64,000 nucleotides of DNA from Chrysogorgia sp. JL179-B06 (Eukaryota > Cnidaria > Anthozoa > Scleralcyonacea > Chrysogorgiidae): the NCBI GenBank assembly GCA_035772405.1, contig JAYKKM010000351.1, positions 3,912,501-3,976,500 on the forward strand. The letters run 5' to 3'. Shown here in pieces: positions 39,101 to 54,100 of this stretch (position 1 is its first letter; each line of letters begins with the position of its first letter). Under the pieces are notes generated by a model that did no database searches, was not told the origin of the DNA, and saw only the letters and a program-made list of their open reading frames with translations. The translations under genes were made by a program, and so were the position numbers.

Positions 39101-42100
39101 CGCCGTCAATGGCGGCTTCTTCCGGAAAGCGGTTTGTCGCGCTGGCGTCAATTTAAATTTAAATTTAAATTGCACCAAAAAACCGTTTCAATACCGTTTC
39201 AATTTTTGCATTCGCAATCATGTGACGGTTGCAATTTAAATATTAATTGAAACGCAGAGGGTCAGGTCTACCAATCAGCTTCTGTCTATATCTCGTTACC
39301 AGGGCCAAATTTTCCAATGCCGCGCATGATCGACGACGTTGATCCTGAATATATATATATATATATATATACAAGGAAACAGAAAGTGACTCTACATCAC
39401 TACATTACGCCTGGAATCCGTGATGAGGGACTAAACGCCGGTCGATATTAGCACCCTCGCCCTCAGGCCTTCGGCCTTCGGCCGGCGCTTCGCGCCGGGC
39501 GAGGGGATTATCTAGTAATCGATAATTACGTTTTCCCCACGATTTTATTTTGTTCGTTTCATTATCTTTTTAACTTTTACAATTTCCATCACACAAACGT
39601 TTCAGAAATGTTCTCGGCATTAATTTAGAATTCCGTCATGAAAGACATGCGGCGTCGAACGATCTTTACTAATCTGTGACAAATATTAATCACATTGGAA
39701 CGAAGTATAAGAGCCCAGCTGGATATACGTAAATGTAATTTCCATAATAATAATTATGGAAACAAGTCAAATTTTAGAACATATTTACTGACGTTTCGTT
39801 GCGAACTTACAACATCTTCAGAGTAACAATTACAGGTGTCACAACTATCTATATAAGTCTATATTTACATATGAGAATAATTAATTAGACGGCTAACCAA
39901 TGAGGTAACGAGGTGACAAACAGGTGACACAAGTAACAGAAGCCGGAAAAAAAACGAAAATAACAACAACAACACATAATTAAAATAGAGAAAGCGGTAT
40001 GGAAGAGATGTTCTCATTGAGACGGTTTGAATTTAGAAATCAGTAAACTCTCTCGAATGAGGAGCTCGAAGTTGGAAGAAGAACGAGAAGAAGAAATAAT
40101 AGAGAAGGAGTGTGATGGGTAAAATGAGTATGAGACAGGATAGCAGAAAGGGAAGTGGTTGCTCATTTATTTCCAGTCAAAGATGATACCCCTGTGTGTT
40201 CTGAGATTCGCGTATGAAAATGGCGTCGTATTTTGTCCAGATACAATGCATCAAAGCATTGACACGTGCATTTATAGTCAACACGCAATCTCGATCGGGA
40301 TCCGATCTTTGAAACGAAAGAAACTCGTTTGTTTTGCCGCCCTGCTAAACACCTTTATTCTCGTCAGGAAAATGTGGTCTATTTTTCTCTGCCTTTCGCC
40401 GGATCTCATGCTTTACGGATCCGGACATGGATTTCTAAATTGTGTTCGCAAGTCTTCCCACAAACCTCTGCCTTTTATTTTTCAATCACGACAAATGTTG
40501 TCTGGTTTCTTTACATTCCATTTACATAAGTGATTGTCAGAACAACTCGGAATATCGGCTTTGACCGGAAAGAAAACAGCAACCACTTCCCTTTCTTATA
40601 TCCTGTCTCATACTCATTTTCCTCATCACTCCTGATGACTTCTCAATTAAATCTTCTTCTTGTTCTTCTTCCAACTTTGAACTCCTCATTCGAGAGAGTG
40701 TACTTATTTATATCTCTTCCATACCGCTTTCTCTATTTTAATTGTGTGTTTTTCCCCGTTTTTTTCCGGCTTCTGTTAATTATGCCACCTTCTATTTGTC
40801 ACCTCGTTACCTCATTGGTTATCCGTCTAATTAATTATTCTCCCATGACGCGAAGCGATGATGATAATCTCGCCGCGGCAGGGATCCATTTCTCACGACA
40901 AGTTTGTATATATATATATACAAATTGGCTTATCTTCTTCACTTTGGACATCAACCTTCGGTTTCTTGACAACCTCATCACCTTCCTGAATGGGTTCTTC
41001 CGTTGAGCGAGTTCTTTTCAGCGCGGACAATAATTGGGAATACAACGTCATGCAGCCATTGGCGATTTGTGATCTGACGAACTACATACACAGGTTTTTA
41101 GGAAGGACATACACGTTTGCGTAATATAATAGGCACGTATGTAATGTATTTAGACTCGCTAATTCCAAATCTGTTTTCAGAATTGAAAACGGATAAATAT
41201 TGATCGATATAACTTTTCAAAATAATATACGACGAAGCCGCAGCGGGCAGGCCTGTTTGCCGACTAATTTCAACGTACGTAAACCGTTTTTACGAAGGAT
41301 ATGCACGTTCTCGTAAAATAATACACACGTATGTTGTGTATTGAGACTCGGTAATTAAAAATCTCTTTTCAGAAATTAAATCGAGTAAATATTGGCCGAG
41401 ATTTCGTTCAAAATCTACGTACGATGAAACGCCTTTTTGCGATTTGTTAAGTTATCATTATTTTTTAATTTGCGCGGTCTGGACCTTGGATGCGGAAAAG
41501 AAACTCTAGGGGGGCGAGGGGTTATTGCGGTACACGTATTTCTAGTATATAGATAGTTTTCACACCTGTGATTGTTACTCTGAAAATGTTGTAAGTTCAC
41601 AACAAAACGACAGTAAATATATGTTCGAAAACTTCACTTGTTTCCACATTACTATGGCAATACATTTACGTATATTGAGCTGGGCTCTTATCTTTATACT
41701 TCGATTACGCTTTCCGCCCAGAAAATCTATAGCCAACATTGGAACGAATAAAACATTTTATCGTATCTACTCACCATACCAACGACCAATATTATTAGCT
41801 TGCATGGCTTCAAGACCATAATCATGAGGCATTGTGGGAAGAAATGAGGTCTGTTAATGATAAATAATAAAACTCTGAAAAACGCATTAGCAATGAGAAA
41901 TGGCGATTTTTGATAGTTATTAAAATAACTCGGTTCTAAATTTGGCATGCGAATATAAGAAGTAGAAAAATGTAAAATGTAAGAAACACGACGCATTTCG
42001 GTGGACAAGCTATCAATTGTTCTACGTCTGCTAACTAATAATCTATATTAGACCTATATTTATAGTCAGCTAAAGTAACTCATGTCATCTCCGCAAGGAC

Positions 42101-45100
42101 AGGGATGACAATTTGTAATTAAAATAATGATACATTGAAAACAAAATCTTAACATAGAGAGATTCCATCACTTTTAAATATAAAGAAGAGCGGTATTTAG
42201 ATGAAAATAATAAAATATTCAAACATGCATAAAGTTGTTATGGAGGAACGCTAAATATGTACGTTGGAATTAAAGTAAATTTTGTAGAGGTGTCCATTCA
42301 ACCTCGTTTTAAATACTAAATAAAAAAGTTACTAGTTCCTACCTGCATGCTAGCTGGATCCACTGCTAAATTCCTAAGCGGTTGAAGCAAAATATTGTCG
42401 GGCAAGCACTCCATTATTATTCGGAAATGAACCAGAACTTCTGCAAGTGCTCTTTGATATCCAATTCGTCCAATAGATACTCTCAACATATCCACGTTTC
42501 TGCTGTGAGTATTTCTCAAAATGCATCCAGCCAACGGTTTTAGCTTGAAATAATAAAAATAAAAATGTAAGATCTGTAATTTAAATAAAACAGCCGTAGA
42601 ATAACATGGACAAAAACGTAGACAGGGGGCAGACAAAACACAACACAGCATAATCCCCTCGCGAGTGATGTCGCTAAGCGAGTGTGATAATCTTGACGAG
42701 ACTGGTTCAGGTAATGAAATTGTGGACCTTTTCTTTGTAAGTTTTGCATTTGTTGGTCACCAAAGACAAATAAAGGAAAATAAATTAGTATTCATAAAAA
42801 ATGACAAACCCTGAAAGGTTAATAGTACCCTCCGTGAGTCGGTGTTGAGCGAATTTAATAGGCCCTTTCACTTTGTCGTTTATTAACTCTTTGGCTTGAC
42901 CGACGAAGGGCTTTCGCTCGAAACGTTGAATAGACCTCTTACACACTATTTCGGCAGGGCACCAACCATTAGCAGATCTGTATTTCTACACTGCCTACTG
43001 CCTAGTGCCTACACAGTAAGCAGAACAAAATTTTTATTTTTCAATAAAACAACCATGTTTATATTTGTACTGTACAGTATATTTCTCAGAAATGTTTAGA
43101 CACATTTTGAAACACTTAAGGTGGCTCCCTATTGTTTCTTGAAAGGTGGCAAAAATGCAAATTTCAATTTTCAATCCAATTATTTTACACAAAAAAAATC
43201 ATATTTTTTTAGTTTTTTAAAAAATTGGATCCACAGAATTTTTTTTTAATTTGCCTATTCATTAATTAAACTAAAAGAAATATTTAAATGATATGTGACT
43301 ATATAATGTGACTATAGAGTTTCTGGGGCCGTGATTGGTCGAGATGGACGACCTATTTTGTTATAATCACCTCGCGTGAGGTGACTATAACATTTTCAGC
43401 GATTAAAAAAATGGCGGCTTCTCGATTTATCGATATTACTTACGAAAAAGCGAATAAAACTAAAGAAAATGCTATTCAAAAACAAACTAAAGAAACAACT
43501 AAATATAGAGTTAAACGTTTTCGAGGTAAGATATAAGAATTTTCCTAATTTCATAGCTATAAATTCTTGATGGTGGTGTCGACGTCAATCGGCGACACGG
43601 TCAAACCAACAAGTAATTTTGTGAAAAAAACTTTATTTAACAGAATACTTTGAACAACAAACATTTAAGACAACATTTTAAAGCTTATTAGCATGGTTGT
43701 CGAAGATATAAACAAATGCTTTTCAATATTTTACGTTTCTGCCCGAAAAAAGACGGCAGTTTTAACAAAAAATAAGTCAGTTGTTGTCAGTCCGAGCTGC
43801 AGTCTTGACCGTCATCCTCCGTACAACAAACAAATGTCAATCTGTGACAGTATTACTTATTTAATGAGGCTAATAAAACACTAAGTTTTAGTTCCTACAT
43901 CAAGCAGCTCCCGTCAGTGAAGGAATAATAGCGGTAATACTATTATTATTATTATTTAATAAAATCTTGATTTGCAATATACACAGGTTGTAAATTGAAA
44001 AACTCAAGTTTACATCAATAGTGATAATTAAGAGTTTTCAATCTCAATATAGGACAATACAATATATAATTATATAAGTCGATTATGCTAATTAAGGTAA
44101 AATGTTAAAATGTTAAAATTTGTAGACAATATTTATGTTCAGTGAAAAGCTGCGCTAAACTAATGCGTCCCATTTTCGTACGCAGTATGGTAAGAAACTG
44201 TCTTGAAACCGTTTAGTGCGACATTTAAATATCGGAAATTTGCGAGATTTTCTTAGATTGTATTGAGACTGGACTGGATCAGGCATCAAGGCGTTTAAAT
44301 TACTTGAAGCATGTAAAACTTTTGAATAAAATGATTTACAAAGTGTTTCTCTTCTATCAAAGAGTGTCGGCAACTTGCAGAGTTCCACAAGTCCAGCAGC
44401 ATACGACAAATGTGGACAGATGATCCTAATTGCACGACGTTGGATTTTCTCAACTTCATCATCAAGCTTCGAAGTTAAAGATGAATGCCATACAGGACAC
44501 GCATACTCTAAGACCGGGCGAATGAAGGAGCAGTAGACAGAACGTAAGTCCTTTGAAGGGACGCCACTGCGCCGCAAAGTTCGCAAAGCATAGAGACGTT
44601 TGCTCGCTTTAGTACACACATGTTCAATATGAATGTCCCACTTTAGATTGTTAGACAGGTGGACTCCCAAGAGTTTAATAGTGTGAACCAATTCAAGCGG
44701 TTGGTCATTAATTGCAAGGGGTTGTAACGAAGGTTGACTCTTCGCGAAAGACACAATGAATTCCTTAGTTTTCTTAGCGTTGAGCTTCATGTTATTGTCA
44801 GAAGTCCAGCGAGCAATATCATCAATTTCCCGTTGTAAATTCGAGGTACTTCCAGGTGTCAGGGATACAACTTCGGAAACCGTACAGTCATCGACAAATT
44901 TGTACAATGGAAATGCTGTCGTCAAATCGTTTACCATCACCAAAAAAAAAAGGGGGCCCAATTTAGTCCCTTGCGGTACGCCAGCATTAATAATTTTCCA
45001 GGTAGATTTAAATTTGCCTAATTTCACGCGTTGCTGTCGATTCCGAAGAAAGCTTGCGCACCAGTTCAAAAGGACTGGCGGAACGTTGAAACGCTGAAGT

Positions 45101-48100
45101 TTCCGGATGAGAACATTATGGTCGATCCGGTCAAACGCTTTGGAAAAGTCGATCATACACGACCGAACCACAGTTTTAGGGGTCTCAGTTGTAGTAGCCA
45201 TTGATGAACAAGATGGACAAGTGCATGTGTTGTTGAAGACTTTTTGACGCCACCAAACTGAAAAGGGTCAATATGCGGCATAATGATGGCAGACAACCAC
45301 TGGAATACAAAACCTTCAAGAACCTTACTTAGTACGGCAGTCAAAGAGATTGGTCTAAGGTCACTGTCAATTGATAGTCGTTTAGGAATCTTTGGTAAAG
45401 GCAACACATCTGCTTGTTTCCACAGGGAGGGAACATATCCTTCACTAATCGACAGGTTGAAAATCGAGCATACTGGACGACATATAACTGAAGATAAGTT
45501 CTTGAGGAGCCAATTTGGAATTTCATCCGGACCATTGGATTTGTGCTCTTTGATCCTTGTAAGAGCGCATTGTACGGCTTCTGGACTGATGATGAACTTG
45601 TCGGGTTTGTATGTTACTGGAATGGGAGTGTAATCTAGCTGCGGAATATCGTCTGTAACTTTTCCAAAAGCGTCATTGATAGCTTCGGCAAGGTCCATAT
45701 CTTTCAAGAAAGTACCATCAATGTATATACTTGAAAGCGGTGCAGGTTTTGATTGACCAGACAAAAGCTTGATGTTGCTCCACCATTTCTTTGGGTTTGA
45801 ATTTTTCAGATGACTGATGCAATTATGGTAGAAGCGCCGACGCGCTGACTTGCAAAGACTCATTACTTTGTTACGGTGTAGTCGATATAAGTCTGAATTA
45901 CCATTGAGCCATGCACGCTGACGTTTTTTTATGGTTGCCTTGATATCAGGGGTCATCCATGGTTTGTCTGTAGGGTGTACTTTGACTGTGCGGATCGGCA
46001 GGTGTATATTGATTTCTTCAGTGATCAAAGCCTGGAAATTTTGTAACTGGTTTTCGCAGGAGTTGAGACGATACAAAGGAGTCCAATTAACCGACTGCAA
46101 AGAGGAGAATAAGGCGTTCTTGTTGGAAACTCTACAGTCACGCCGTTGATATTGTGCAGTCGGTAAGCTAGGTGCTTTATTACCAGTAGGTTGGAGAAAA
46201 ACACTGGAGTGATCCGATGAACCCAAAGGAGGGAGAATTGTGGGTTCATTGTAGTATTCTGACAAATTAGAATAAATTTGGTCTAAGACATTATTGCCTC
46301 GTGTTGGTTTAAATACAAGTTTCTTCAATTTGAAAGATGAACACAAGTTTCTCGGTTTAAACTGGTTAAAGTCACCAAGAATGACTATTGAGGAATTTGG
46401 GTAGTTGGTGAGTATCGAATCCAGGCTGTTGGATATGTGGGCACGGAGTTTGTTGTCGTCGTTTTGTGGTGGATGATAAATAGTACCCAAAATTATTGAA
46501 TTAATTCCTCTCGGTAGACGGGCAGGTTTGAGAAGGAACCACTGGCTTTCGATATCGGGGTAGTTCCCCTTGTAGAATCAGACACTATTTAATTCCTATT
46601 TATTTCCTATTTTTCTAAACTATTTTTTTCCTATTTTTAACATATGATATAATTCTATTTGGCTTACTATTTTTTCCCTATGATTTTCCTATTTAAATTA
46701 ATATAAAAACCTATTTTTTTCCTACCTAAGTGGAACCCTATTTTTTTCCTATGTTGTGATTTTGTTAAATTTACTTGGTCCAGTCAAATAGCAATAAAAT
46801 AGGTTTTAAATAGTATATATATAATAAATAGTTAAAACATAGTCCTAATATAGTTAAAAAATAGATAATAAATAGTTAAAACATAGTCCTAATATAGTTA
46901 AAAAATAGATAATAAATAGTAAATATAGTCCTAATATAGTTAAAAATAGATAATAAATAGTTAAAACATAGTCCTAATATAGTTAAAAAATAGATAATAA
47001 ATAGTTAAAACATAGTCCTAATATAGTAAAAAAATAAATAATAAATAGTTAAAACATGGTCCTAACTCCTAATATACTGTAGTTAAAAATAGATAATAAA
47101 TAGTATGATTATAGTCCTGGATCCCAGGGATCCCCGGTGGGATCCTGGGAATTTGGAATGGGATCCCACCGTGCAAATCCCACCCAGGTAAATCCCACTT
47201 GGGATCCTAGGTAATCCCGCCTGGGATTTTGGAGTTGGATCCCGCTTGGGATTTTAATACAAAAATTTGTATGGGAAATTGTATCAGGTTGATTCAGGTA
47301 TTAAATTAATGTCATCCCTTGTGGAATATGGGAATTCCACCTGGGACTCTTAGAAAGGCAGATCATAAACAAGGTTTCCTAAACTGCGCAGAGATATATT
47401 GTATTACTTGTGACAAAATATAACTTAACTCTAATTCTTTAAAATAAATATTTTAATTAGTTCATAATGAAACTTACCCTGGGTGCCAGTGGTTCTTCTT
47501 CGGAAAAACCACTGGCACCCAGAGAAAATGAAACTATAGCTACTTTTTAAAATAATTGGGGAACTAGTTGAAAATATATGATACATTCAAATGAATATTT
47601 AACTAACTTGCTATTGGAAATAAACACTTTAAAATATATACATTAATATTAAGACCAAATAATTTAGTATGTTAAAGTAACAATGATACATTTATATTAA
47701 TGTCTCAAAATAATATACACTTAATGTCTGCTCTCGAGGGAAAGAGTTAGTTTTGTTTTCCCGAGAGGCTTGATGTTTCCCGAGACGAAGTCGAGGGAAA
47801 CATCAAGACTCAAGGGAAAACAAAACTAACTATTTTGCAAGGTAGCAGACATTAAGCGTTTTGTTATATAGCGATGGAGAAAAACTAAACATACATGGCT
47901 ATCCACGCAACAGTTTTAACAATTCAAAAATTATTGCCCAAGTGGGCAATAATTACCCGGTAACAACTTATTGCCTGCTCAGTCGACATTTGAATTTATC
48001 TATAAGCCCACGTGATCACAAACCAACCAATATGACAGTCTGTATTATATCTAGGGAAGCCACAGCTATATAACAATAATTTTTTAGTTTTTAAATAATA

Positions 48101-51100
48101 GCTATATTTTTTCTTGTTCAAATTCCTACACTTATCTGCTATGTGTTGTTGGATATTCATTGGTTCTCTTCACCAGTTGGAGTCCCCCAATCAAAATAAG
48201 TGCACAAATGAGCTGAAAAATGAAGGTAGCTATGTTATTAAAAATATCTAATAATTTTCTTGACAAAATGCTGTTTAACCTAAAATTATCTACAGTATTA
48301 GCACCAATGATTAGCATACACCATAACCAATTTTTGCAATGGAAAATTAATTATTATAATTAATTACTCAATGTTGCAAATAATTTTACAATCATTTGCT
48401 GTAGTCAAATATATATGATATAAGTGGTGGTAATTTAAAGTCTGTACTGATATAAACTAAGGCAGAGTATACCAGTGCCACAGAAAGTTTTTGAGTACCA
48501 ACTTAAACCATTTTTACCAGAATTTTTACTGGTAAAATTTAGGACTGGGAAAATGTCTATAGTAAGTAACCATACCAGTCTCAGATAATGTTTAACTATT
48601 AAATATTTAATTATTTACTTGTAATTTGTCCAAAGATTTCTAGATGGCACAGAAATCTTGTTAAGAACCCGCGGTGGAGGGGAATAATAATTTTGTGTAT
48701 TCATTTCCCAATTCGACTCGAGTATCACGTGCGAAACCTAATGCCACGCGCGAAATACGAGCCGAACAACAAGACGTTTCATATATTTTCAAGACCGCAT
48801 GTATAATATATAATTTAGACCCTACGCTCGGAGAATTCGTCGACTTTCACAAACGTTTGAACGCTAGTAGCGAGCCGTTCGAACGCTAGTACGCTAGCCG
48901 TTCGAACGCTAGTAGCAAGCCATTCGCTAGCACTGACTGAATACTGATGAACGCTAGTAGCAAGCCGTGAGCAAGTTATTCGAACGCCGTTCGACGGTTC
49001 GAACGAATGATATATCATCCCTCGCGGGTAATATTTCGTCGAATTCCCCTCGCTCTGAGTCTATAAATCATAAATATACACTTATATATAATCTTCATTA
49101 TCACAAACTGTACGTATAGACACATGAAAGTGTTTGGCTCACCGGTTTTATTAGACCTTTTCATGGTCCTGGCTCGCCAATATCCACGTGCTCCCAGGTA
49201 TTTTCCTTCAAACCACTTAGTTGTTGAGTAGTTCCTAAAACCTTGTTTCTTGAAACTGTAACGGCGGAGTAATCTTTCGGGAAGAAAATCAATAATTCCA
49301 TTGGCTCTACAAAGCAACGCAAATTCACAAATAGATCAGAATTAATATGCTATATCAACTCTATTATTATCCTTTCAAAGGACAAGCAAAATACACTATT
49401 GCCTTGACGGATTTTAAAATCACTTTCTTTTGAACCTTACCTTTGAGTTTTCTAATAGTTCTCCCTTTGTTAGAAGTTTCCATTATCACAAATAATCTTC
49501 TTTCGTTCGGAAAAATATACGTGCAGATTGCATTTTTCAGTTTTGAATATAGCGCGATGCTTGAAGCCTTGAAAAGCATGATCACACCTATCAGTGTTGA
49601 CCAATCACAGAATACTAAATACCACACCTGACTCAGAACTCTGTTGTGATTGGTTGCGCCATAATCTGTCCTTACTGAGTCCTGACGTCACTGTGGCAAA
49701 TGAGGCCATATCAGCTTTCGTTTGTGGTTTGAGCGAACAACTTCACGAAAGAGATTTAGGGTTGAGGGAGGGGCGATAGGGATTGAGAGGGATACAAAAT
49801 GCATACCGGTTGTGGCGGTATCATGCATTATTGTATAGTGCCGTAGAACTCGCATAAATTCATCAAAATTATTTGAAATTGGTACCAAAAAGCAACAAAG
49901 ACAACAGCTACTCTTCATGTAACTTATTTTTTATTACATTTTAGTAGTTTTTTATTACATTTTATTTAAAACAGATTTTGTCGCAACTGGTCATAGATTA
50001 TATAATAGTAAATCCAAACATAAGGTGGAGCCTGGGTACGAGTTATAATATAATATAATATTATACCTCAACTATAAATTGTCCAATCAAAGAGCTAGAT
50101 TTGAACCACGTGACAAGTCAATTTAAACTCGAATTTCCCGCTTTAACCTCGAATTACCCGCTGATGACGTAATCAGCGGGTAATTCGAGTTCGAATACCC
50201 CACGATACTGTAAACAATGGAGGAACTACAAGACGTTTCTAGACGTTTCAAGACAGCATTGAAGATTGTTTCGGTATAATATATCATTTATAGACCCTCC
50301 ACTTGGGGAATTCGTCGAAATATTATCCCTTGGGGTAATATTTCGTCGAATTCCCCTCGCTCTGGGTCTATAAATGATAAATATAATATAATATAATATA
50401 ATATAATATAATATAATATAATATAATATAATATATAATATAATATAATTAGATGTGTGAAGTTGTAGTCTTGACTGACGTTTCAACGATCACTGCTGAC
50501 ACCGTCGAAACGCGTCAGTCACCAACAATAGTCTTTATCAAGACTACAACAGCGTGATCAACTACACATCTAATGATACTCCTAGGTTCAAACCATTTAT
50601 TTTAATATAATATAATACAATTTCACTAATAGTTATAGTTTGATTTGGCATTGCTGATTTCTTCCATGGATGTTTCTTCAGGATCCTTACTGCTTCATCA
50701 AAATATTTATTAAAGATCGACTGAGAGTTTAACTATCTCTACAGTTCATTTGGTGTTATCTGTTAACTTAAAAATGTATATAGTACCTATTTCAGAGCTA
50801 ATGTTTGATGCTATTTAATATCTATTTTGATGTTTGCTTCCAAAAATAGTTAAAAATAGCTATTTAAAAAGCTATTTTGAACCAAGTGAGCATCACAGTT
50901 CTCCAAAAATAGGAATTAAATAGCTATTTCAGAGCTATTTTTAATGCTATTTAATATCTATTTCAGTATTGGCATCCAAAAATAGTTAAAATTAGCTATT
51001 TAAAAGCTATTTTGAACCAACTCAGCATCACAATTCTCCATAAAATAGGAATTAAATAGCTATTTCAGAGTTATTTTTCATGCTATTTAATATCTATTTC

Positions 51101-54100
51101 AGTATTGGCTTCCAAAAATAGTTAAAAATAGCTATTTAAAAGCTATTTTGAACCAACTCAGCATCACAATTCTCCATAAAATAGGAATTAAATAGCTATT
51201 TCAGAGTTATTTTTCATGCTATTTAATATCTATTTCAGTATTGGCTTCCAAAAATAGTTAAAAATAGCTATTTAAAAGCTATTTTGAACCAACTCAGCAT
51301 CACAATTCTCCATAAAATAGGAATTAAATAGCTATTTCAGAGTTATTTTTCATGCTATTTAATATCTATTTCAGTATTGGCTTCCAAAAATAGTTAAAAA
51401 TAGCTATTTAAAAGCTATTTTGAACCAACTCAGTATCACAATTCTCCATAAAATAGGAATTAAATAGCTATTTCAGAGCTATATTTTTGCAAAATATGTT
51501 TTGCCTATGTTTTAAATATATTTTAAATAGCCATAGACTATTTCACAAAATTAGCTAAATAGAAATAAAATAGTCATTTTGGGTGTAAAATAGGGTAAAA
51601 ATAGGGTTAAATAGGGTAAAAATAGACTTAAAATAGGTTTTAAATATGTCTGATTCTACAAGGGTCACTTCAGGTAATTCAACAAAATCAAACTTCGAAT
51701 TAATAAATGTGCACAAGCCCCCACCGCGTTGATCGTTTGCTCTGTCCCTCCGGCATGTTATAAAACCAGGTATGTTAATGAGTTGGTCGGACACGCTTGA
51801 TGAAAGCCAAGATTCAGTAATAACAGCAATGTCGCATAAATTATCACGAACAGTTTCACAAAGTTCATCAATTTTGTTAATCATAGACCTTGCATTGCTG
51901 AGAAATATTGTAGGAAATGAAGTTCCCGATGGCTCAGAACGCCGTACAGGGACAAGCGAACGCCGATGGGTTGGGAATCTCTTAGGGACTTCGTATATTT
52001 GTATTTGTGACAATACTGATACGGTTCAGAAAAAAACATTGACAGCCGTTAAACTATATCCAAAAATTGATACACAGAATTATCCCCGAGTTTTACTCGA
52101 AACAGCAAGGTTCTGTATCTCCATCTACGTTGGAAATCGGCCAAGAAAAAACAAACCAAATCTGCTGAAAAAGTCATTGCTTCACCTGGTAAAAAATGCT
52201 GATTGACAACGGAACTTTGAGCTGGACAAAAGTGAAGCCGGTTTTGTACTAACATTAACAAGCAAAAACAAGTTCCGTCTGGATCTTTCAACAGTTGCTC
52301 GTTTATGTTAACTCAATCTTTAACTCAGTCTTACACTCTGTAGTTCTGCTTGATCTGACAGCAAAATCGATTTTTCTTAAGCACATTTTGGCCTCTACTT
52401 ACAAGAGTATAGCACGTTCGTATGTTGTTCGTTTTAATATTCTGTTGAATGTTGATTACGTAAAATCATGTGATCTCACGATGCGCGACTTCCGGAAATA
52501 ACAAATAAAATAATTAAAACATTTTACCCTTGCTTTCTTTCAGTTTTCTCTCTCTGATAGTCACCTGTGAATTTCTACTAAAACAATTAGTCACCTCAGT
52601 CTCGGTGATTATCGGTGATATTCACCGATAATCACCTCGACTTCGGTGACGAATTGTTAAATAGAAATCACACGAAAACTCACAATTGTGGTGCAATATT
52701 TATAGCTGCCCCGAGATAGCAAAAAATATTAATATAATTTTAAAAGCTTACTCTAGGCGTTAGATGGTTTGTCTCACCAAGGAACTCACTGATCATCTCC
52801 ATAGCCTAAAAAATAAAACATGTGAAACAAAAATTTACTTTGGAATATCAAACATAGTTTGATGCTACTCTAGCATGTAATTTTTAACATTAACTTTTAA
52901 TTAAGCCAGCGTATAGCATCAAACTATGCCAGATATGATGAGCATATTATAGCAAGTGCATAGTAATTGGTATCTATACAATCGTTTAGTTAAAAATTAA
53001 ATATAGCAAAGGAAATCATCGGAAATATGATGATCGAGATCTACCTTGTCACCAATCCCCCCATCAACATCCATAGCATTGCGAGTAGTAATCTCCCGGA
53101 AAAGAGATAACAACATGTAGCAGTCTCGAGCAGGCTGTGGTGTATTACGCAAATTCTGAAATGAGAGAACAGACATAGAAAGGTTTGCAAAAGAAGCATG
53201 CAATCTATTGGCAATGTGAATGTTAATTGATTATTCTACAATATTAACCCAATTGTTTTTAATCAATTTAATGACAATCCACGATGTTATAGGTCTTGGT
53301 CAAGTGAACTATTTTGATCAACAAAAACGTTCTGTAGCAGAACTACTGCATTTCAAAGCAGTTGAGGGATGATAATTACTGAATGTCATTGGTTGTTGAT
53401 ATATCTAATGGCAATTTCAAACTTCACAGTTTTAAACTTCATCAGTAAACTAATTAAACTTTGTAGTAACGTTGTTAGAGATGTAAAATGGTTTTCCATT
53501 TTTATATAATATCTACTGTGAGAATTTCAAAAAGCTAAAAACCAGTAGTGTTTTTGTTACACTTTTCCAAAACATCCCGCGTGTTTATATGACTGCATAT
53601 AATCATGGAATCCATATTATATTTCTATATATAAATACAGCAATATAAGTGCCAATTATAGCTCGCCTGAGAAAAAACTTGTTATAAAAGCAATATTAAC
53701 TTCTCCCAAAATATTTACCTGAAGCACCTGAACAAGTTCATCTATGTTACACGACAATATGGTCTTTGCTAAAGCTTCTCTAATTGTATGATAAGTTTCA
53801 TGATGGACAATAAAGGTGTCTGGGACATGTTCTTGCTGCTGCAAAGGAGTTAACAGACACACGATATTAATATCAATAGTTTTGTTTCAAGTGACACAAA
53901 ATACTTCTCATATCTTAGTCTCGTCATTGTACACTTGGCTGATAATAATTCTAGGAACTCAGTATGAACTTGACCGTATAATAGCGCGTGATGCAACGTA
54001 GCGGCAGTCATATGTCTGTTTGTCTATTTGAAGGTTTTCCTTTGTCATTGTCAGATGTAAATTGCTGTGATGTTGCTTCATCATGTCATAGTCATGTCTT

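Larger units (their letters stand above)
46567..51664. mobile_element. 5.1-kb TIR element inserted in the LINE (superfamily unassigned)
   Basis: Ends CCCTTGTAGAATCAGACA (46567) and TGTCTGATTCTACAAGGG (to 51664) are perfect 18-bp inverted repeats. TC lies on both sides (46565-46566 and 51665-51666). Removing the element with one TC leaves the LINE frame continuous (..PEVNYPD..), which fixes the borders. Subterminal regions on both sides are tandem arrays of AAATAG/CTATTT-rich units. No transposase was found. The interior holds several hairpins, two related foldbacks and two exon-like blocks. The 2-bp TC duplication does not match the TA of Tc1/mariner. Confidence 0.85.
43939..52013 (-). mobile_element. 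APE-type LINE (CR1/Jockey group), nearly complete, split by a 5.1-kb insertion
   Basis: The minus strand encodes an AP endonuclease (51665-52013 then 46566 downward), reverse transcriptase and C-terminal tail, and ends in an (AAT)n tail near 43940-43955. Apart from one frameshift near 45180 and the 5.1-kb insertion the frames are open, so the copy is young. It lies in RNF213 intron 42544-52751 in the same orientation as the gene. The 5' end near 52013 or slightly beyond seems truncated: no separate ORF1 was seen. A match to the CR1 clade rather than a relative needs a tree. Confidence 0.8.
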
